64,000 nt of DNA from Istiophorus platypterus (lineage: Eukaryota > Chordata > Actinopteri > Istiophoriformes > Istiophoridae), in assembly GCA_016859345.1 (NCBI GenBank), contig CM029134.1:10713560-10777559 (forward strand), written 5' to 3'. Within the stretch, counting starts at the first letter, position 1, and each line of letters starts with the position of its first letter. Of the stretch, positions 12,401 through 27,186 are shown piece by piece. Under the pieces are notes generated by a model, which was not told where the DNA came from, did no database searches, and saw only the letters and a program-made list of their open reading frames with translations. A program made the translations under genes and the position numbers.

Positions 12401-15400
12401 GGCCTGCTGGCACCCACCAGTCGCGATGGGAGTAATCCGGGAGAGAGGAACCATGGAATTGTGATAAGAGGAGTCAGAATCCCTTGAGGAGAAGATTTCA
12501 GCATTGGGGGGGGGGGGGGGGTTAAGATGGGCTGCAAGTAGAGGGTGTTATTGTGAGGTGCAAAAGCTCACTGGCAGTCACAGAGAACAGGTGCCCGACA
12601 GCTCATTGGGGTTCAGCAGGGTTTAGTAGGGCTCAGTTTCTCACGTTCCTGCCTGCAACAAATACCTCATACATGGCCGAAACTGCAACACTGCCACTTC
12701 CTTGTTTCACATAGGCCTCTGACAAAATGTAAATGTAAGTGGCGCATTCCCTCACCATGGAATTTAAACAGCTTGTCGTCTGTAGCATATGTCCGTTTCC
12801 TGCCTTTCTCGTCGAGATATATTTGATTTATTCCTGTTTGATTTCTGTTTAGACAGCAGCAGCAGTTTTCTGGCAACGTGACAATCTTGAATAAAATCAA
12901 ATGAAAGGCTTAATTGGAAAAGGAAATTTGCTCCTCATCTTAATTTACATGTTTGCATTGCTGAATTCTCCTAAAGTAATGAATTACAAGTGTGTTATTG
13001 TAAGCTTCAGAATTTAGCCAAGAGGTAATTTAGGAGTCTCCTGACCACACTGATTCAAGCTTCATATTCTGGTTCATTGCAGATCTAATCAGCAAGTAGA
13101 GTGAAATTTGCTCCCTCAAGTCATGTACAGTTTTATTCTTGTGCTAAAAATGGCGACATATATAAACAATCATCAAGTTAAGATAAAATTTTATGCACGA
13201 CTGACTGCAGAGATTTTGATAGCAGATAATATCCAATTAGACGTTTACAAATCTGAGGAATCGTTTTTCGGGTTTTATAAATCCTCTTAACCCAAACATC
13301 CTCTCCTTTCCTAGACCTCACTAACTGGCACAGTCCAAGTTTTTTTTTTTTTTGTCAGTGAAAAATTTATTGTAAAGCAGTAAATTTTTTATCACCCCAT
13401 TTTAGAGGACCCCTGATGTTATCTGTGGAGCTGTATCAATCTGAGAGCGAATGCCCTTCAGCATTTTCACGGGCATGCACCTCGCCGTACGCAGAAAATA
13501 CCCACTCACTGAATTTACACAATTTACACCACCCAAGGAATTACAAAGACTGGCATCTTGTTTACCCTTGAAAAGTATCTTTAAAAAAAGAAGAATAACG
13601 AGTCCTACGCTTTCAAGCAACAAAATAAATGAAACATCTGATCTTGTGTGACAGTACGGGCAGGTCTCTTGGGGCCGTCACCCTGCACAGCTCAGCACTA
13701 CCCCGAGGCCACAGAGGGCAAGACCCTTCAGATTTAACACCTCACAGACAGGAACACCTGGGATTTATTAGTGATTGAGCGCATGTGGCTGCGCGCAGAC
13801 AAAAAGTCTTGGCCTTTGTCTCAGACAGAGCAGAAAAGTTGTAACTTTCTGCCCGCTGCCTCCTGTTTTTTCTCCTATACCTGCGTTTCATCTGCCACCC
13901 TGCTGCTCGTCCATCCTCGGTACTCTTGTCAGGGGAAGGCGGGGGGGGTCTTTTTTCGAGCTTGACTAATGTGGTTCAGATAGCGTGCAGGACGACGATG
14001 GGGGAGCACCTTGATCTGGGCCGTACCTTGTTTGTTGTGGTGGCTTCACTTCAGCCGATTCCACTCTCCTTTTTTTCCCTTTTCTTTTTTTTCTTTTTTG
14101 TCTGCTCTGCCTCAGCGGTTCAGTGAAAAGAAAAGCTGCCTGACCTCTTTTTCATTCTGGCTGCTTTGGTCTGGAGCCTCTGGATGGAACATCACACCGA
14201 CGGCCATCTCTGACAGGATGTAGGCCTTGTCATCGCTGCCTGTCAACAACGCTCGCCTCATCTCCTGTTCCCTCGCTGTAATCAAGCGCTGCTCTTATCA
14301 TCAGGAAGTATTTCTGCAGGAGATATTTTTTGTTTGCTTGTTTGTTTGTTGTTTTTAGACATATTCAAGTCCTCCAGTGCAAAACAACAGGACTGCATCC
14401 TTAGATGGGGAGGATGTGTGCAGCTGGAGGTGACACAGCATGCTGTGGTACAGTAATGGAGTCATCCATCAACAGGCCCCATTAAAAACACCTTGACAAG
14501 CCAGCTGAGGCCACTCCAGTGGCTATGGTGACCAGTCTAAAGGTTGATGTTTGTTCTCAAACAGTAGCTGCAGAAATGCTCAGTGGAAGGACCACGGCAC
14601 AGAAATGGAACTGCTAATTGGTTTGCTGTGTTTATCACTGTGTTAATACTATGAATAATCCTCTCACTTAACTCTAAGCAAGTGAACACAGACGGCGTCT
14701 GTAAAGTTGATAAACTGTGAAAGCTAAACCGTAAAAAGCCATAAGGTGGACAGCCTTCTTCCCTTATTTAACAAGGCCGTATGTGCATTGCAAGTTGTCA
14801 GTTTGCAGAGCAACACTTTAGGTCTTACGTTCGTACTGGAGACTAACCCAGAGACATATGAAAGGAAACAGAGAAGAAATACTGTGGGATAGGGGGAGGT
14901 GTTTTGGGATTTATTTGACAGGCAAATGTAAATGTTTTCTTTTTTTGGTAAAACTTTAGATTACAGCCCACAAATTCAGGTTTAAGTATTTCATGTGTAC
15001 ATGAAGCTAAGTAGAGGGGAAGAGGACAATGAGTTAGGGAACAAGAGGGGGACAACTTTGTGTTAAAGAGGGACTTAGAATAAATTACACGGTATGTATT
15101 TGGTTAAATTAATTAAAGCTTATTTAATTAGCTCTTATTTAATGTTATTACTGAGTAACATGTTAATAGAAATTGACAAAATGTGGTATTTATTATGTGT
15201 ATTTTAAAAATGTATTTTAAAATCCGAGGGCACAGCGTGGTACTTCTAGCATCCAACGTAAGATCCGGCTGACAATTAAAATCGATGTTAGCAAAGAAAC
15301 TAGAACAGCTTCTGCGTTTCATCATATCATAGCCAGCCAAGTCATGACTATAAGCGATGTTACTTATTAGACTTGTTAGAAAAAGTAACACCGAGATGAA

Positions 15401-15489
15401 ACAGTGAAAATGTGTCAAAACGCCTCGTCGTTAAATTATAAGTCTGCGTAATACTCTAAATTAAAGCAATTCCTTAGATAGATAGATGG

Positions 15490-15522
<33 letters not shown>

Positions 15523-18500
15523 TTTAGAAAAAAATAAACAGCTTTTTTTCAGTGACTCACAAAAGAACCCCTACAATCATTTCTGTGCTACCGGTTAAGT
15601 TTAGTCAGCGAATTAAAACGACTTTGTTGAGGTTAGAGATGTTCGCGGTCATGTTTAGGATTAGGAAAACGTTGCGGTTAAAACATCGTTAGGAGACAGA
15701 TGTGGCCTCCGACGTCAAAGTCACACTAATGGACCAAACCAGCGCTGTAGCAACACTGCAGTTTTTCTGCCTTCAATGCAGATACGAGTCAGTCATTAAT
15801 CGCATGGTCGCAAAAGGTCACTTGTCAGAAAAATGTAAACATGCGCGCAGTGTTGTTAGGGTTTGTTGATGCTGTACTGTTTACTTTGCCTCGCCTCCAT
15901 TTTGCACTGGGCATGAAGTGCACGATACAACAGTCAGCTTGTGTGCAGGAAGCAGCTGTCCTTGGTGTTAAATGAACTTATATCGTTACAGCTTGAGGGA
16001 ATGGCAATAAACAGTGCAGTCTCCCAAAAAGTAATAATTGAAAATCTGTCTCCGTTTGTTTGGTTTAGATAAACTGATTTTGTCCATACTGTTACACTTG
16101 CATCAGATAAAATCAGGTATATTTTTTCTTCCTTTATTTGATCTCATCGGGTCTGTCCGGCGACAGTGAGAAAAATACAAGACAGAAAACAAATGGAAGG
16201 TACAGCCCAGCATGTCAACAATCCTGTGTTTTATGAAGGGAGATAAAATTATAAATCAAATGATTGTCCTTGAAGAACTCATGTGTTTTTGGCTAAAATG
16301 GCTTTTTTTTTCTGTCCTTGTTGCTGCTCAAGAGCTTTGTTGTTTGTTCCCTACACTTTAAACCCTCTGAGAATACACTCAAGCTGAGATAGGGTAATTA
16401 TGTGCAATTTCAGCTCTCAAGCCCATCTCCAGCAATCACCATGGCGATACTTAAAATATGGTTAGAGTCAGACAACAGACAAAGGAAGTGCTAATATGTT
16501 CCCTTTTCTGCCGAGCGCTCTTTATTCTCTTGAAGTTTAACCATCTTATAAACAAATACATGCTTCTTCAAACCCCTTTTAACTGATTTAAATGAATTTT
16601 GGTTCACCACATAAAGAAATCCAGTCACGACTGGGTGGCTCTAAATTATTGTTTTGTCGGTTCTGGGACAAACATTGAATCCCCAAAGCCCAGTAGGAGG
16701 ATGTTATTCCCACAGTTTTATAGTTTTTATTTTCATGAGGACCCTGCTGAAAAAAGTCCCAGTGAGCCTCCAGTCTGTAAACTATCTTTGACCAGTGATC
16801 AGGATCCTATTCAGAGGACCATATCTCCTCCATCTGTGGCTTGTCGACAGGCATCCTCCTGCATTCCAGTCCTTTTGTTTGTGGAGGTAGGGGAAGGACA
16901 TTAATGTGTCTTCCATTGACTTAACATCCTTGGAAAGTTCGCCTAGGCCTCGCACCTGCTGCCTATAAGCCGCTGGAATCTCTGCCCCATCACTGTTGAG
17001 GATGTGCTGCCTGGAAAATATGCGGGCGGCCCAACGCCCTCAAGGTAGCACAGCGTGCGTTGAGGAAACGGTGAAGAATGCGGACCTGGACATCGCCTCC
17101 ACGCTCACCAGGACGGCCAAGAATGCAGCCATTGTTTGATGAAAACAGGCTCTTCATCACCGATATTGAGCACCTGTTGACTTAATATACCTTCTGGCTC
17201 CATTGTCTGCTTGTTGTTGTTTTGTTTTGACTGGAAAGTGAGGTCAAGCACTTGTTGCCGGATGACAGGGGTATGATTGATTGTGACTGTTTATTAACAC
17301 AGTTAAATATTATGTTCTGTTTGGCGACAGAAGCAAAGCAGTAAGATGTTAATTAATGACCATTAGAGCCGGCAGCTGAATTTTATTTCCTTTGGACAGA
17401 GCCAGGTCGGATGTTTCCCACTGTTTCCAGCCTTCATGCCAACCTAAGCTAAGCGGCTGTAGCCTCATCATTACTGTACAGACACGTCGGTGATATCAAT
17501 CTTGTGATTTAACCCTCAACAACAAAGGGAATAGGAGTGTTTCTCAAAATGTCAAACTCTTCCTCTAATAGAAAATAAGGGAAAAAAGTCTTTTGTTTGA
17601 ACCTTTTTCTCTAACCATGAACGCCTTATCTAACCTTTAACCTTAAACAGCATTTTACTCACCCTAAACATAACTCAAACTTAGTCAGAGGTGTTGTGTT
17701 GCCCAGCTAAACGTAACTAAAGGTGATGGGTAGGATCGAAGTTAAATGTCCACTTACTGATTTTTCTTAGCTTTTAATTGCTTCTCTCATTTAGGTCATA
17801 TGGTGACACCTGAGCCTGTTCCATTCGTTGAATGAAGACAGTGGGAGACGTTTGCACTGTCTCTCCTCACCACACAGTCTGCAGTGCCGTTCCAAAAGTC
17901 CCAAGACTGAGCTCACATGCATAGATACTCGAAGGTGTTTCACATGCTTTAAAGGGACTGCTTCATAAATGTATTATCACATATTTCCATTAAGTTGGGG
18001 AGATTTACAAGAGACGGTTTTCTTTTTTTTAAAGGTCAAAACCGTAGCGCCAAAGGCAATAATAAGCTTCTTGTCCCTAGTATGAGTCAAGCTCCAAATA
18101 AAAATGCTGTATCCCAAGCTGAGAAAAACTTGACAGCTTAATCAGGGTTATGATTTAGATACAAGAGTTTTATTTTTGTTTTTGTTTTTTTTACTGTGGC
18201 CATCAGTTAACCTCTCTGTCCGCCAAGTGACGATGAAACCACCATGACAGGATTCTGTCACAAGGTTGTTTTCACTACTACAGTGCATCTCATCCTCCTT
18301 AGTGTGGTCGTTATTAGTACTGATGTTTTCTAGCCCGTTTGGAGAACTCGGTGTCGGTAAGTGCAGTGCGTGGCCTGCTGCTAATTGATTGAGACATGAT
18401 ACGGAAATCAGGCACGTGGAAAGACACTCCAGAGAAAAAGAAGAAAAATCTGACTGAAAATCTGACAAACATCTGGCTCCATCACAGCTGTCACGTGTGT

Positions 18501-20184
18501 TTGAGCATCTATGACGGTGAAAAGCCAGATGATACCAAATGGTTTTGACTTTGATATTTGATGGCACCTTTCCTAAGCCCCACATCACAGCTGGCACTTT
18601 ATCTGAGCTACTAAAGCCACGAACGTACATCTGATCATCACTGTCACTGATCTACTTTTTCTCGGTGGAACTAGCTTAGAAGAAGAAAAAAAACCCTCAA
18701 GCATTAAAGAGACTCCACTGAAGAGATGTGAACAATCAAATCTAGAGCTATCAGCACTTACATCTCACAAAAGAGTTATTTGATGTGACAAACGGACCAG
18801 ACTCGCTACCTGTTAAACAGGGCTGCATAAAAAATAAAAAATAAAAAAATAAAATTTGATTTTCCAATTTTTGTTTTGATTGATCCAATATCAATCCTGG
18901 GATCAATCTTTGCATTTGCACCTTTTCTCTGTAAACATGTTCACCTGCAATAAATGTTTTCTGAGAGGCACTTAACAAAACCCTATTATTTATTCTATGT
19001 AAGTAAGTCATCAAGAAACACATCAAATCCCATCAAAATGGAGATGAATCTGGAGATCAGTACCCAGCCCTACTGTTTGACTGCGAGCCCCCACACAAAT
19101 GTATAAACACTCTGAAATTGAGTTTAAATGGCTGCAACAGATCAGCTAACACCTGGTTCTACGCCTCTGGAACTGGTTTGTGTTACGACACCAAACAGAC
19201 TCACAAGCTCTCCCCCTCTGAACACTTTGACAGCTCTGCAAAGCTCAGGACAGCGCTCACATCTCAAAACAATCCCCCCGAACAGACAGAAATATGTCTT
19301 TTACCACGTACTGAACGTGAGACAGGCAGAGTTGACACCTTAAGGTCATGGATTATCCAAAATAAAATGTTATCCCTTTGGGTGAGAACATACTGTATCT
19401 TTCCTTTCCTCCCAACTCCACCGTCTGAACTCCACCATCTATAGCATGGCAAACGTGTTCTCCCCAGGCCAGAAAAAAGGTTAGACATACAGTCAGGAAA
19501 TCCTCCGTGATGGGTTGCAGCACCTTAGCAGGAGTTCAGATCCCCCGCTGTTAAGGTGTGTCATGCTTTTCCCTTTCTTTCCGTGACCCCCAAAACCCAG
19601 AAGGTACCGTAGTGCTGCACTGCAGCGATGTCCTGGAGGATCTCAGAGGAGCCTCTGGTAGATTTATGAGAACAAAGTTTTTTGTTTAGCCAAGGCCTCC
19701 TGCTTATTTTTCTTTCTAGTTAGAGACTGCAGGTGGAGCTAATGAATGTACAGACAGGACGGAGGTAATGGATCCGCAGAGAGTTGGACCTCGCAGCTTA
19801 CCTGTTTTGACCATTTGGTTCAGTTCCGGTTGTTGTTGTTGTTGTAATTTTGTTTTAATTTAGAAAAGAGTGGCTTTGTAGGTAGATGAGGCTGAAATGC
19901 GGAAATAAACTGTAAATATACTCAAAAGGCTTTTGAGACAGCAACAACAAACCAACATGAATCAGTACTTTGGTTGTGCTTGGGGTAAATAGTGTATATC
20001 TGTCTGTCTGTTTATTCAGGGTCATACACTCACTTTAGAAATGACTACTTGTGCATTGGGAGTGTAAAGTTCAGACCATATGAAGTCTGTGTCATTTTCT
20101 GTTTCATCCTCCATAAATCTGCTCTCACACTTATTGTATTAAGTTTGGGTTTTCGGTTTCTAGCCACACCAGAGCCATGGCTTT
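9481..20184. other. Gene-free flank, no supported features except a tetranucleotide repeat
   Basis: No exon, RNA gene or clear transposon was recognised. It includes a poly-G run near 12507-12521, the GATA/CATA microsatellite at 15477-15525, and a chance-length 160-codon open frame on the - strand at 18148-18630 with no family resemblance. Segments about 15600-15690 and 17600-17760 contain GGTTAGG-like strings seen in dispersed fish repeats, too weak to call. Confidence 0.55.
15477..15525. repeat. (GATA)n/(CATA)n microsatellite
   Basis: Three GATA-type units run into about six ACAT units and a short TA run. Confidence 0.9.
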
Positions 20185-20345
20185 GTCTGTCTGTCTGTTG
20201 GACTGTCCCCCACTTTAGTCCAGATGGAAATATCTCAATAACTAACTGGTGGATTGCCATGAAATTGTTTTCCATACAGTCGTGGTTCCTAGAGGATAAA
20301 TCCCACTGATTTTTATTGATTCTCATGCATTTTAGACCGGTGATC
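20185..20345 (+). repeat. Interspersed repeat family R1, copy A (partial)
   Basis: Contains AATATCTCAATAACTAACTG and GGATTGCCATGAAATT, matching landmarks of the other R1 copies (22,420 region and 24,340-24,510). The landmarks run in the same order on the + strand. Confidence 0.6.
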
Positions 20346-22189
20346 TGATAAAAAAAGCTAAAGAAGTGGATGACCATGGGTTGTGGGAAATTTGAACCCG
20401 CTGTTTCTGCTTTTTTCGTGGCAAGACGATGAAAACAATGATGTAAAAAGTTCAATCCAAAAAGAAGAAGCCCTAAGTATGCAACATAGTCTTTTTACTA
20501 GGACACAAACACATATTGCCAAACCAAGTCTTATCACATGCATATCAACAGTATAGAGGGGATGTCTACCAACATGCAAAGCTAGTTATCATAAATCAAT
20601 CACAGATACACTAAATCTGTGAAGTTGCAACACAATGCCAGCCTGTACTGCAGTGGCTGAATCCAACATCACATCTGCCGATTTTTCACCTCAACCTCTG
20701 AAATACTGTTGCTGCAACATCAATGAAACGTATCACGAGACCCAGTGCATTCCCTGTTCCTTTCCTTTGTCAGCCATGTATTCAGCGTGATGCTTGGCTT
20801 GCCACACTGTCAGGGGTTGACAGTTTTTTTAAAGGCTAAAACAACATTTGCTCAAAGTGATAGAGGGAAATGAGGGCTGGTTTAATCACGTCGAAATGTT
20901 AGATAAGGGTACAGTGAAAGGTACAGCTCAGGAATAACAGCTCGAATGTGCTATAAATAGCATTTGTCATCAGAGCTGGGAGAAGAAGGTGTTTGAGCAA
21001 ACAGGCAGATTGGATGCCGACTGAGGTCACCATGTGTGCGCGGACCGCAGCCGCTCCATTTTTCCACCGGTCGCTGCTGACACTCATAAAAGTCCTGCAC
21101 ATGACAGGGTTCCTGCAGCAGGGTCTCATCGCCCAGGGGTTCGTTTTTATTGTCCTTCAAAGAGAGGTTTTAAAATCTGTGCTTTCAGCCGTTATATGGG
21201 CGGAATTTCACATGAATTGCTTTGTTCTCTCAGAATAAGATGACAAGTTTAGCCATCTTAAAATGTACATTTTAATATTGCACAGTTTATGTTACTCAGT
21301 ATCATATCTTTGGAATAGTGGAATGATTTGTGGCCTTCACATTCATATTAAACATCTAAAACATAAATATTTTGTTCTTTTCTGTCTCCAGTTCATTTAA
21401 AAAAATAACAAAAGCGTTTTTCTTTGTGACTCATCACTGATATTAGGATTTTATCCTCCCTCTGAGGTGTTGTGGCTGCTAAGGAAAGTTGGTTTTAAAG
21501 TTTGCTCATTATCTTTTTCTTGTTACATGGCAGTGTCCATGGAGGAAAACAATAAGAAAATTAGAACTGGCTATGTTCTCTCCCCCCCCGCTTTCCAAAT
21601 ATGTTGCATCTGCATCAAAAAAAAGCAGCTCATGGGCTCAAAGCTCCCTGTGACAGCAGACTCACTGTTGGCCAGACCACAGCTTAACCTCCCAACCAGT
21701 GCATATAACGAACCGACTTGACTGGCCAAGTTTGACATGCAGTCCTCCCTTAGTAATGGGGTCAGAGCCTGCTATGGTGGAGCAGTTTATAAATGTCAGA
21801 GGGGAAAAAGAATTTGTGGGGCCGAGGTAAAAGCCCCTGCAACTGAGAAGTGGCTGCTTTTTTTTTTTTTTTCAGACGCTGTCTGTTAGCAGTAGTGCAG
21901 AGGCCTTATACTGAAGGGTCAGTAGGTCAAGTTAGGCACTGCTAATCCCTTCACAAGCCTGTTATGAACTCCTGGGTGTGGGGACACAGGCACAGCAAAG
22001 CTCCATATACTCTCATCATTTCTGGAAACTAAAAGAAATCCGGGTTTTCCATTTAGTTTATTTCAAGTTTTTTTGTATTTAATGCTGTACATTAACCTGC
22101 ACATATATTTAAACCAGCAATAATTTTTCATTTTTATTAGCCATGCTAAAAAAAAACTCCAGGATCAGCAGTGCCTTTACATACAGACA

Positions 22190-22680
22190 GTCGGGTCCCC
22201 AGAAGATGAATTTCAATGACTTTGATGATCCCCTAGCTTTTTCTCTAGCGCCATCAGTAGGTCAAAATTTTCACTTCTTTGTTGACATATCTAAAAATGA
22301 ACTGAAAGGTTCGGCACCATATTTTGTGAAGCATTCGCGTTTCCCCGATCATTTATCATACTTTGATGCTCTCTTTTGACTTTTCCCCTAGTGCCACTGC
22401 GAGACTGACGTTTTGACACTGACACTGGATGGATTGCCATGACATTCAGTGCAGGTTTTATAAGTCCCCCTCACAATGATTTGTAAAATCTTTGATCCCC
22501 TCACCTTACATCCGTCCCCATCATCAGGTATTCAGCACTTTACGACACAGGTGACATCCTCCCCCGCTTCAGCTGCACTTTGTGTTTAGTGCCAATTTGA
22601 AAATGCTTGCATGCTTACACACTGCACTAACATAGTGATGAGGGTAAAAAATACCTGCTGAAGATCAGCCTGTCAGCACT
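22190..22680 (+). repeat. Interspersed repeat family R1, copy B (rearranged)
   Basis: Shares TTTGATGATCCCCT with copy C and GGATTGCCATGA with copy A, then continues through CTGCACTTTGTGTTTAGTGC and an ATACCTGCTGAA stretch typical of the family's second half. The segments are out of order, so it may be two overlapping insertions. Confidence 0.6.
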
Positions 22681-22929
22681 GAACAGCCTTACCGAGCCAC
22701 TAACGTGGATGTCGCCCCTTTTAGTCTTTTTTGGGTCAGTTGGGGGCAGCAGAAACATCAAAATCATAGCAGCGATATATTATCATGTTTTGATATGGTC
22801 AACTTGTTAGCAAACACTTGCACATGTAGTAGATACAGTAGATATCAGGCAACGTTATCATTCATTTAATCATTTAAAGCCATATTTTCAGGTCATGTGA
22901 TCACTTAGTCTGTGATCACATGTTCAGCA

Positions 22930-23230
22930 GCTAGTCGCTAACTTTGTCTGGTTTAAAATGGGGTTTCAGCTAAGGGTTTGTTTTTTTTTTACCCCAAGCA
23001 AACTTTAAGCTGCCTGTTGCAGCTTAAAATGCTTAAAATGCTGTGCAAGCCATGAGAGAGACCCAAAGCAGTAAAGCAAAACAGAGAAAAGCTCAGTAAT
23101 ACCAAAGGGAACCTGAGTTTCTCACGATAATTCTCTGTGGGTTCATCACTACGAGCGATCCATTCACGTTACAGATAGTCATTCGATCCATTTTTATTAT
23201 AGAAATATCGATTATTGCTGCTTTAAGCTG
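22930..23230 (+). repeat. Interspersed repeat family R2, copy 2
   Basis: Second copy of the sequence at 9,205-9,480, in the same orientation, ending in the ATCGATTATTGCTGCTTTAA segment. Confidence 0.55.
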
Positions 23231-23582
23231 AATTGGGGCTCATTATCCTTGCAGTTTCTCATTAAAGTTTCCCTCATTTGCCTCCACTCTGCTGTCCCTA
23301 ATTTGCTTAAAACTTATCCATGATTAGGGATTTGTGGAAAAGAAGAATATCCACTTCTAATCAGGCTGCGGGAACTGAGCCATGTAATGTCTGTGTAGGC
23401 AGCAGGAGCACACGTGTTTGTGTATGATCACTTGGTCGGAAATTAGCAAACAAAATGGCATTCCTCCGCACATGGTAACATCCTATGTAATTAAAATGGA
23501 GCAAATTCCAAAGTACAATTAATGATACCAACTATAGATACCGTTAAACAAACAAACTGACACAATGACAGATTTACTGACT

Positions 23583-23584
<2 letters not shown>

Positions 23585-23622
<38 letters not shown>
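23585..23622. repeat. (CA)n microsatellite
   Basis: About 18 uninterrupted CA units. Confidence 0.95.
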
Positions 23623-23625
<3 letters not shown>

Positions 23626-24329
23626 TTGCACACAAAGGATATCCGAAAGTAAGGAAACGCTGTGTGTCGATAGGAAACAACACAGTGTGAGCCGGAGTGT
23701 GTCGCATGTCCCTGAAGGCACCGTGCACTTGAACCAGGTGCCTTCCTCTGTGTATTTTCCTGTTTACTGGCTCGACCTGACTGCTTGTTTGGGTGTTTTC
23801 TTTTTGTCCCTTAAGTCAATATCTTCCTGTGGACTGTGTGGCTGACTTCACCGCTCTTTTCTGGATGCCGGATGTCATTAAAAAAGCTCAGAATATCAGC
23901 CAAGGGAAGTCCGATGGGGTCCAGCGAACGGTGCATTGTTTGGAAACCATGCTGGTTTAGGCTTTAGCTATTTCTGGAGCTACAGAGCTGTCTCCTGCAC
24001 ATCAACTGTATTCAACTGTAAGACGTAGTTATTTTTCACCCTTGCCTTCATTGCCAAATGTAACAATACCATTTCCAAGGACTTCCTCTAAGTATAAATT
24101 CATTTCCTCTCTGTGGAGTCACAACTTTATCAACAACACAAAGGCTGGGATGTTTTTCTTTAATTGTTACATTCAGACTTCACAAATGAAGCTTTCATTT
24201 GGTGCGTATCAGAATTATTGATTGATTTTATCATTGCAAGAATGGCCATTTGTCTGTGTCTTTAAACATGTTAGTAGAGTTGTTCTAGGAATAAAAAAAA
24301 TCAATCTGCAAGCCAGTCCACCACTTTGG

Positions 24330-24800
24330 TGCAGACTGATATAGCTCAATAACTATTGCCATTGATTTTTTTTTCCAAATATCAGGATTCAGATGATGAA
24401 GTCTACTGACTTTCATAATCTCCTAATGTATGATACTTTTTGTATGATATTTTTGGTATTCAGTAACATGTCTCAACAAATACTGGATGGAATATCATGA
24501 AATTTGGTACAGATGTTCGTTTCCACCTCAGGATGAATTGCAATAAGTTTGATGATCCCCTGACTTTTATCTAGCTCCTTCATCGAAATAAACATTTTTT
24601 TGGTCAAATATTTGGTTTTAGGACTAAATACCAGTAAAAATGAATAAGGTTCAAATAAGCCTCAGAAGTACTTTGCGGTAAGTGCTCATTTTCAACTGAG
24701 ATGGTGAACATGGTAAATATTAATACCTGCTAAAACCAGTGTGTTCGAATGCTGACAATAGCATTTAGCTCAACAATCGTGCAGAAGTACAGCCTTGGTG
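24330..24800 (+). repeat. Interspersed repeat family R1, copy C (most complete)
   Basis: Runs through ATGTCTCAACAAATAC, AATATCATGAAATTTGGTAC, TTTGATGATCCCCTGACTTT, ATGGTGAACATGGTAAATAT and CATTTAGCTCAA, the landmarks of a dispersed percomorph repeat of about 450 bp. No reading frame is preserved. Confidence 0.7.
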
Positions 24801-26918
24801 CATTTATACACACCATTTGTTACACTTTATTATTTATGCTTTATTTTGACACACCAACTCCTAATATTCACATAATGGTAGTGGATGGAAATGCACATTA
24901 ATTAACACGTGCTTTTAGCAATTTTGTGTGGATGGAAACCCAGCAACAGAGACAGTGTTGCAGACTCTCAGGACTCACTCAGACAGACTTTAGCTGTGTG
25001 CAAAAAAAAAAGAAAAAAGAAGAAAAGAAACAGCCCCCTCATTAAAAATAAAATTCAGGGTCGTCAGGCAAAAAAAGTTGTATCTGGCTCAATTTGCCAG
25101 GCCAACATCATCTGACAAGCCACTGCAGTGGCCAATAAAAAGAGCTGGAGTTTCCTTTTATAACAAGAAAGATGTATTTCTACTTTTTAAAAATAGGATT
25201 AAATAATAGCTGCCGTCATAACTTTGCAAATAAACCAATGGATCTGTTGCTCAAACTCGACTTCCTGGATCGTATTTTATGCCTCACTGCTACCTGAAGC
25301 AACATGCCCCCACCTACGAAGCTCCTTTCTTTGTTTTAACAGATGGTCGTTTCTGGTCTGAGCGCCTGCTTATTCTTGTTCTGGTATGTTCAGCCTTATT
25401 CTTTGGCTGTCAGATTTGGGATTTACACCGAATCCTCCACAGACATTTCGGAGTCTGATTCCTGATGGCTCTCTTGACCTTGGGCTGTGATATCGCTCAG
25501 ATTTGGATCTCTGACACCCAGTAACTGGGTCACTGATCAGGCCTTAATAGTGTGACCTTTCCTTTAACGTGTTATCAGACACACCGTGGACCCCAGACGT
25601 GCCTACGTGTGCACACGCACACGGATACACATAACCCTGTGTTTGCTTACACACCCCAGAGCTCTGCTGCTTTCATCCCAACCCAAGACAAACACTCCTG
25701 ATAACGAAGGATTAGTCTGACTTGTGCCGAATTGCCCTGCTAACTCTTAACATATTAAACACTCACTCCAGCCTTTATCAGGCCTCTATCAATAGAATCC
25801 TGCTGCTCCAACACTCATCTACTGTACTCTCCACTGATAGGTTTGCCCACTTGCCTGTAACTAGTTGGGTTATTCCCTCAGCGGTTTGGAATTTGACACT
25901 CTGAGAGACAAATGGAAGCGTAACAAGTCTCCCTGGACGGGTGTGCAGAGCCCCGGAGTATTGGAACAAGACTCTGTCACCTCACACCGAGTACACACTG
26001 TTATCATCCTGCACTCTGCCAAACATGCCACCACCTCACCAGCTGCACTTGGATCAGCCAGCGTTTTTTAGCCTCCCAGAATGACAGCACCCTGTGCCCT
26101 TGAGAGAATTGCTGAATGAGCCGCTAGCTTGCTAAAAAAAAAAAAAAAAAAGTGAAATCAAGCACGGAGAAAATATGTAAGACAAAGTTTTGGAGAGAAA
26201 AAGTTTGCAAGTTTGCCACTGCCTCTTGAGAGACTTCGGTAATTGCTCACTGACCTCAGTCTGCGTCAAAACAAAGACAGACTCATTTCCCAAAATCAGT
26301 CTATGAATGTGGTCATGATTATTGTAAAACAAACCTAAAAATAGTGTGTCTTTAATCGCATCTAAGCTTGAGATTCACCAGAATACAAGCCTCTGTGGTC
26401 AGTATTCCTTTGATATTTCATAACTGGGGCTATGCTGTTTGTGGGCAACAATTTTGGGTTTATCCTTGGCTTGTTTTAGTTGTCCCACGCTTCACTGATT
26501 TTGGATTAATTCACAATATGCAAAAGTTTTTTTATTGGACTCCTTCACCAAATGCCATCTGACATACTGTATAACAGTACCATACTTCTTTTCAGCAGTA
26601 CCGTATTTACAGAGTAGGTATTCATGAGGGTCTAAGGTCTATGGAAAGTTGTAGATTGCATGTGATGGTCTTGTTAAGGAACATAACTCAACCATGCCAC
26701 AAAGTTCTGCACATTGCCTTAACCATGATATCTCATAACCTAAAAGTCGATTACATTATTGAGGACAGACTTGAGGAATTGCAGCCGCCAGCCATTCGCT
26801 CCCCGGAGCCCCACATGCCGCTTTACTGTAAAATGCGATACCTCTTCATTAATCCTGCTGATTGGAGTGCAGCCTAGTAGGATGTATGCATTTTGAGAGC
26901 TGACTGCATGGCTAAAGT

Positions 26919-26929
26919 TTGTGTGTGTG

Positions 26930-26998
<69 letters not shown>
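26919..26998. repeat. (GT)n microsatellite
   Basis: About 80 bp of GT with one GC interruption near each end. Confidence 0.95.
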
Positions 26999-27140
26999 AC
27001 GTGCGTGCACGCTTGTACACACTTGTTTTATTGTGAGTGTGCATGTGCGTGTGCATTTACATCTAAGCACACGTGTTTATCAGCGCATGGTAAGTGAGGC
27101 TTTGGTGCCTCAGGACTCAAACCCCTGCGCCTCCAAGTCC

Positions 27141-27143
<3 letters not shown>

Positions 27144-27184
<41 letters not shown>
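27144..27184. repeat. (GT)n microsatellite
   Basis: About 20 uninterrupted TG units, 145 bp from the preceding GT tract. Confidence 0.95.

Positions 27185-27186
<2 letters not shown>

Noticed and set aside
15560..15740. GGTTAGG-containing stretch resembling a dispersed fish repeat
   Set aside because: Only short strings match from memory and there is no second copy in the window, so I did not call it.
18148..18630. 160-codon open frame on the - strand
   Set aside because: A rough estimate gives about one frame of this length by chance in 64 kb over six frames. The protein has low-complexity Lys/Asn at the end and no recognisable domain.
18815..19075. Segment bounded by GGGCTGC and CAGCCCTA, possibly another short element with inverted ends
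   Set aside because: The inner sequence is dominated by an A-rich run and cannot be matched to another copy here. The terminal similarity is only about 7 bp.
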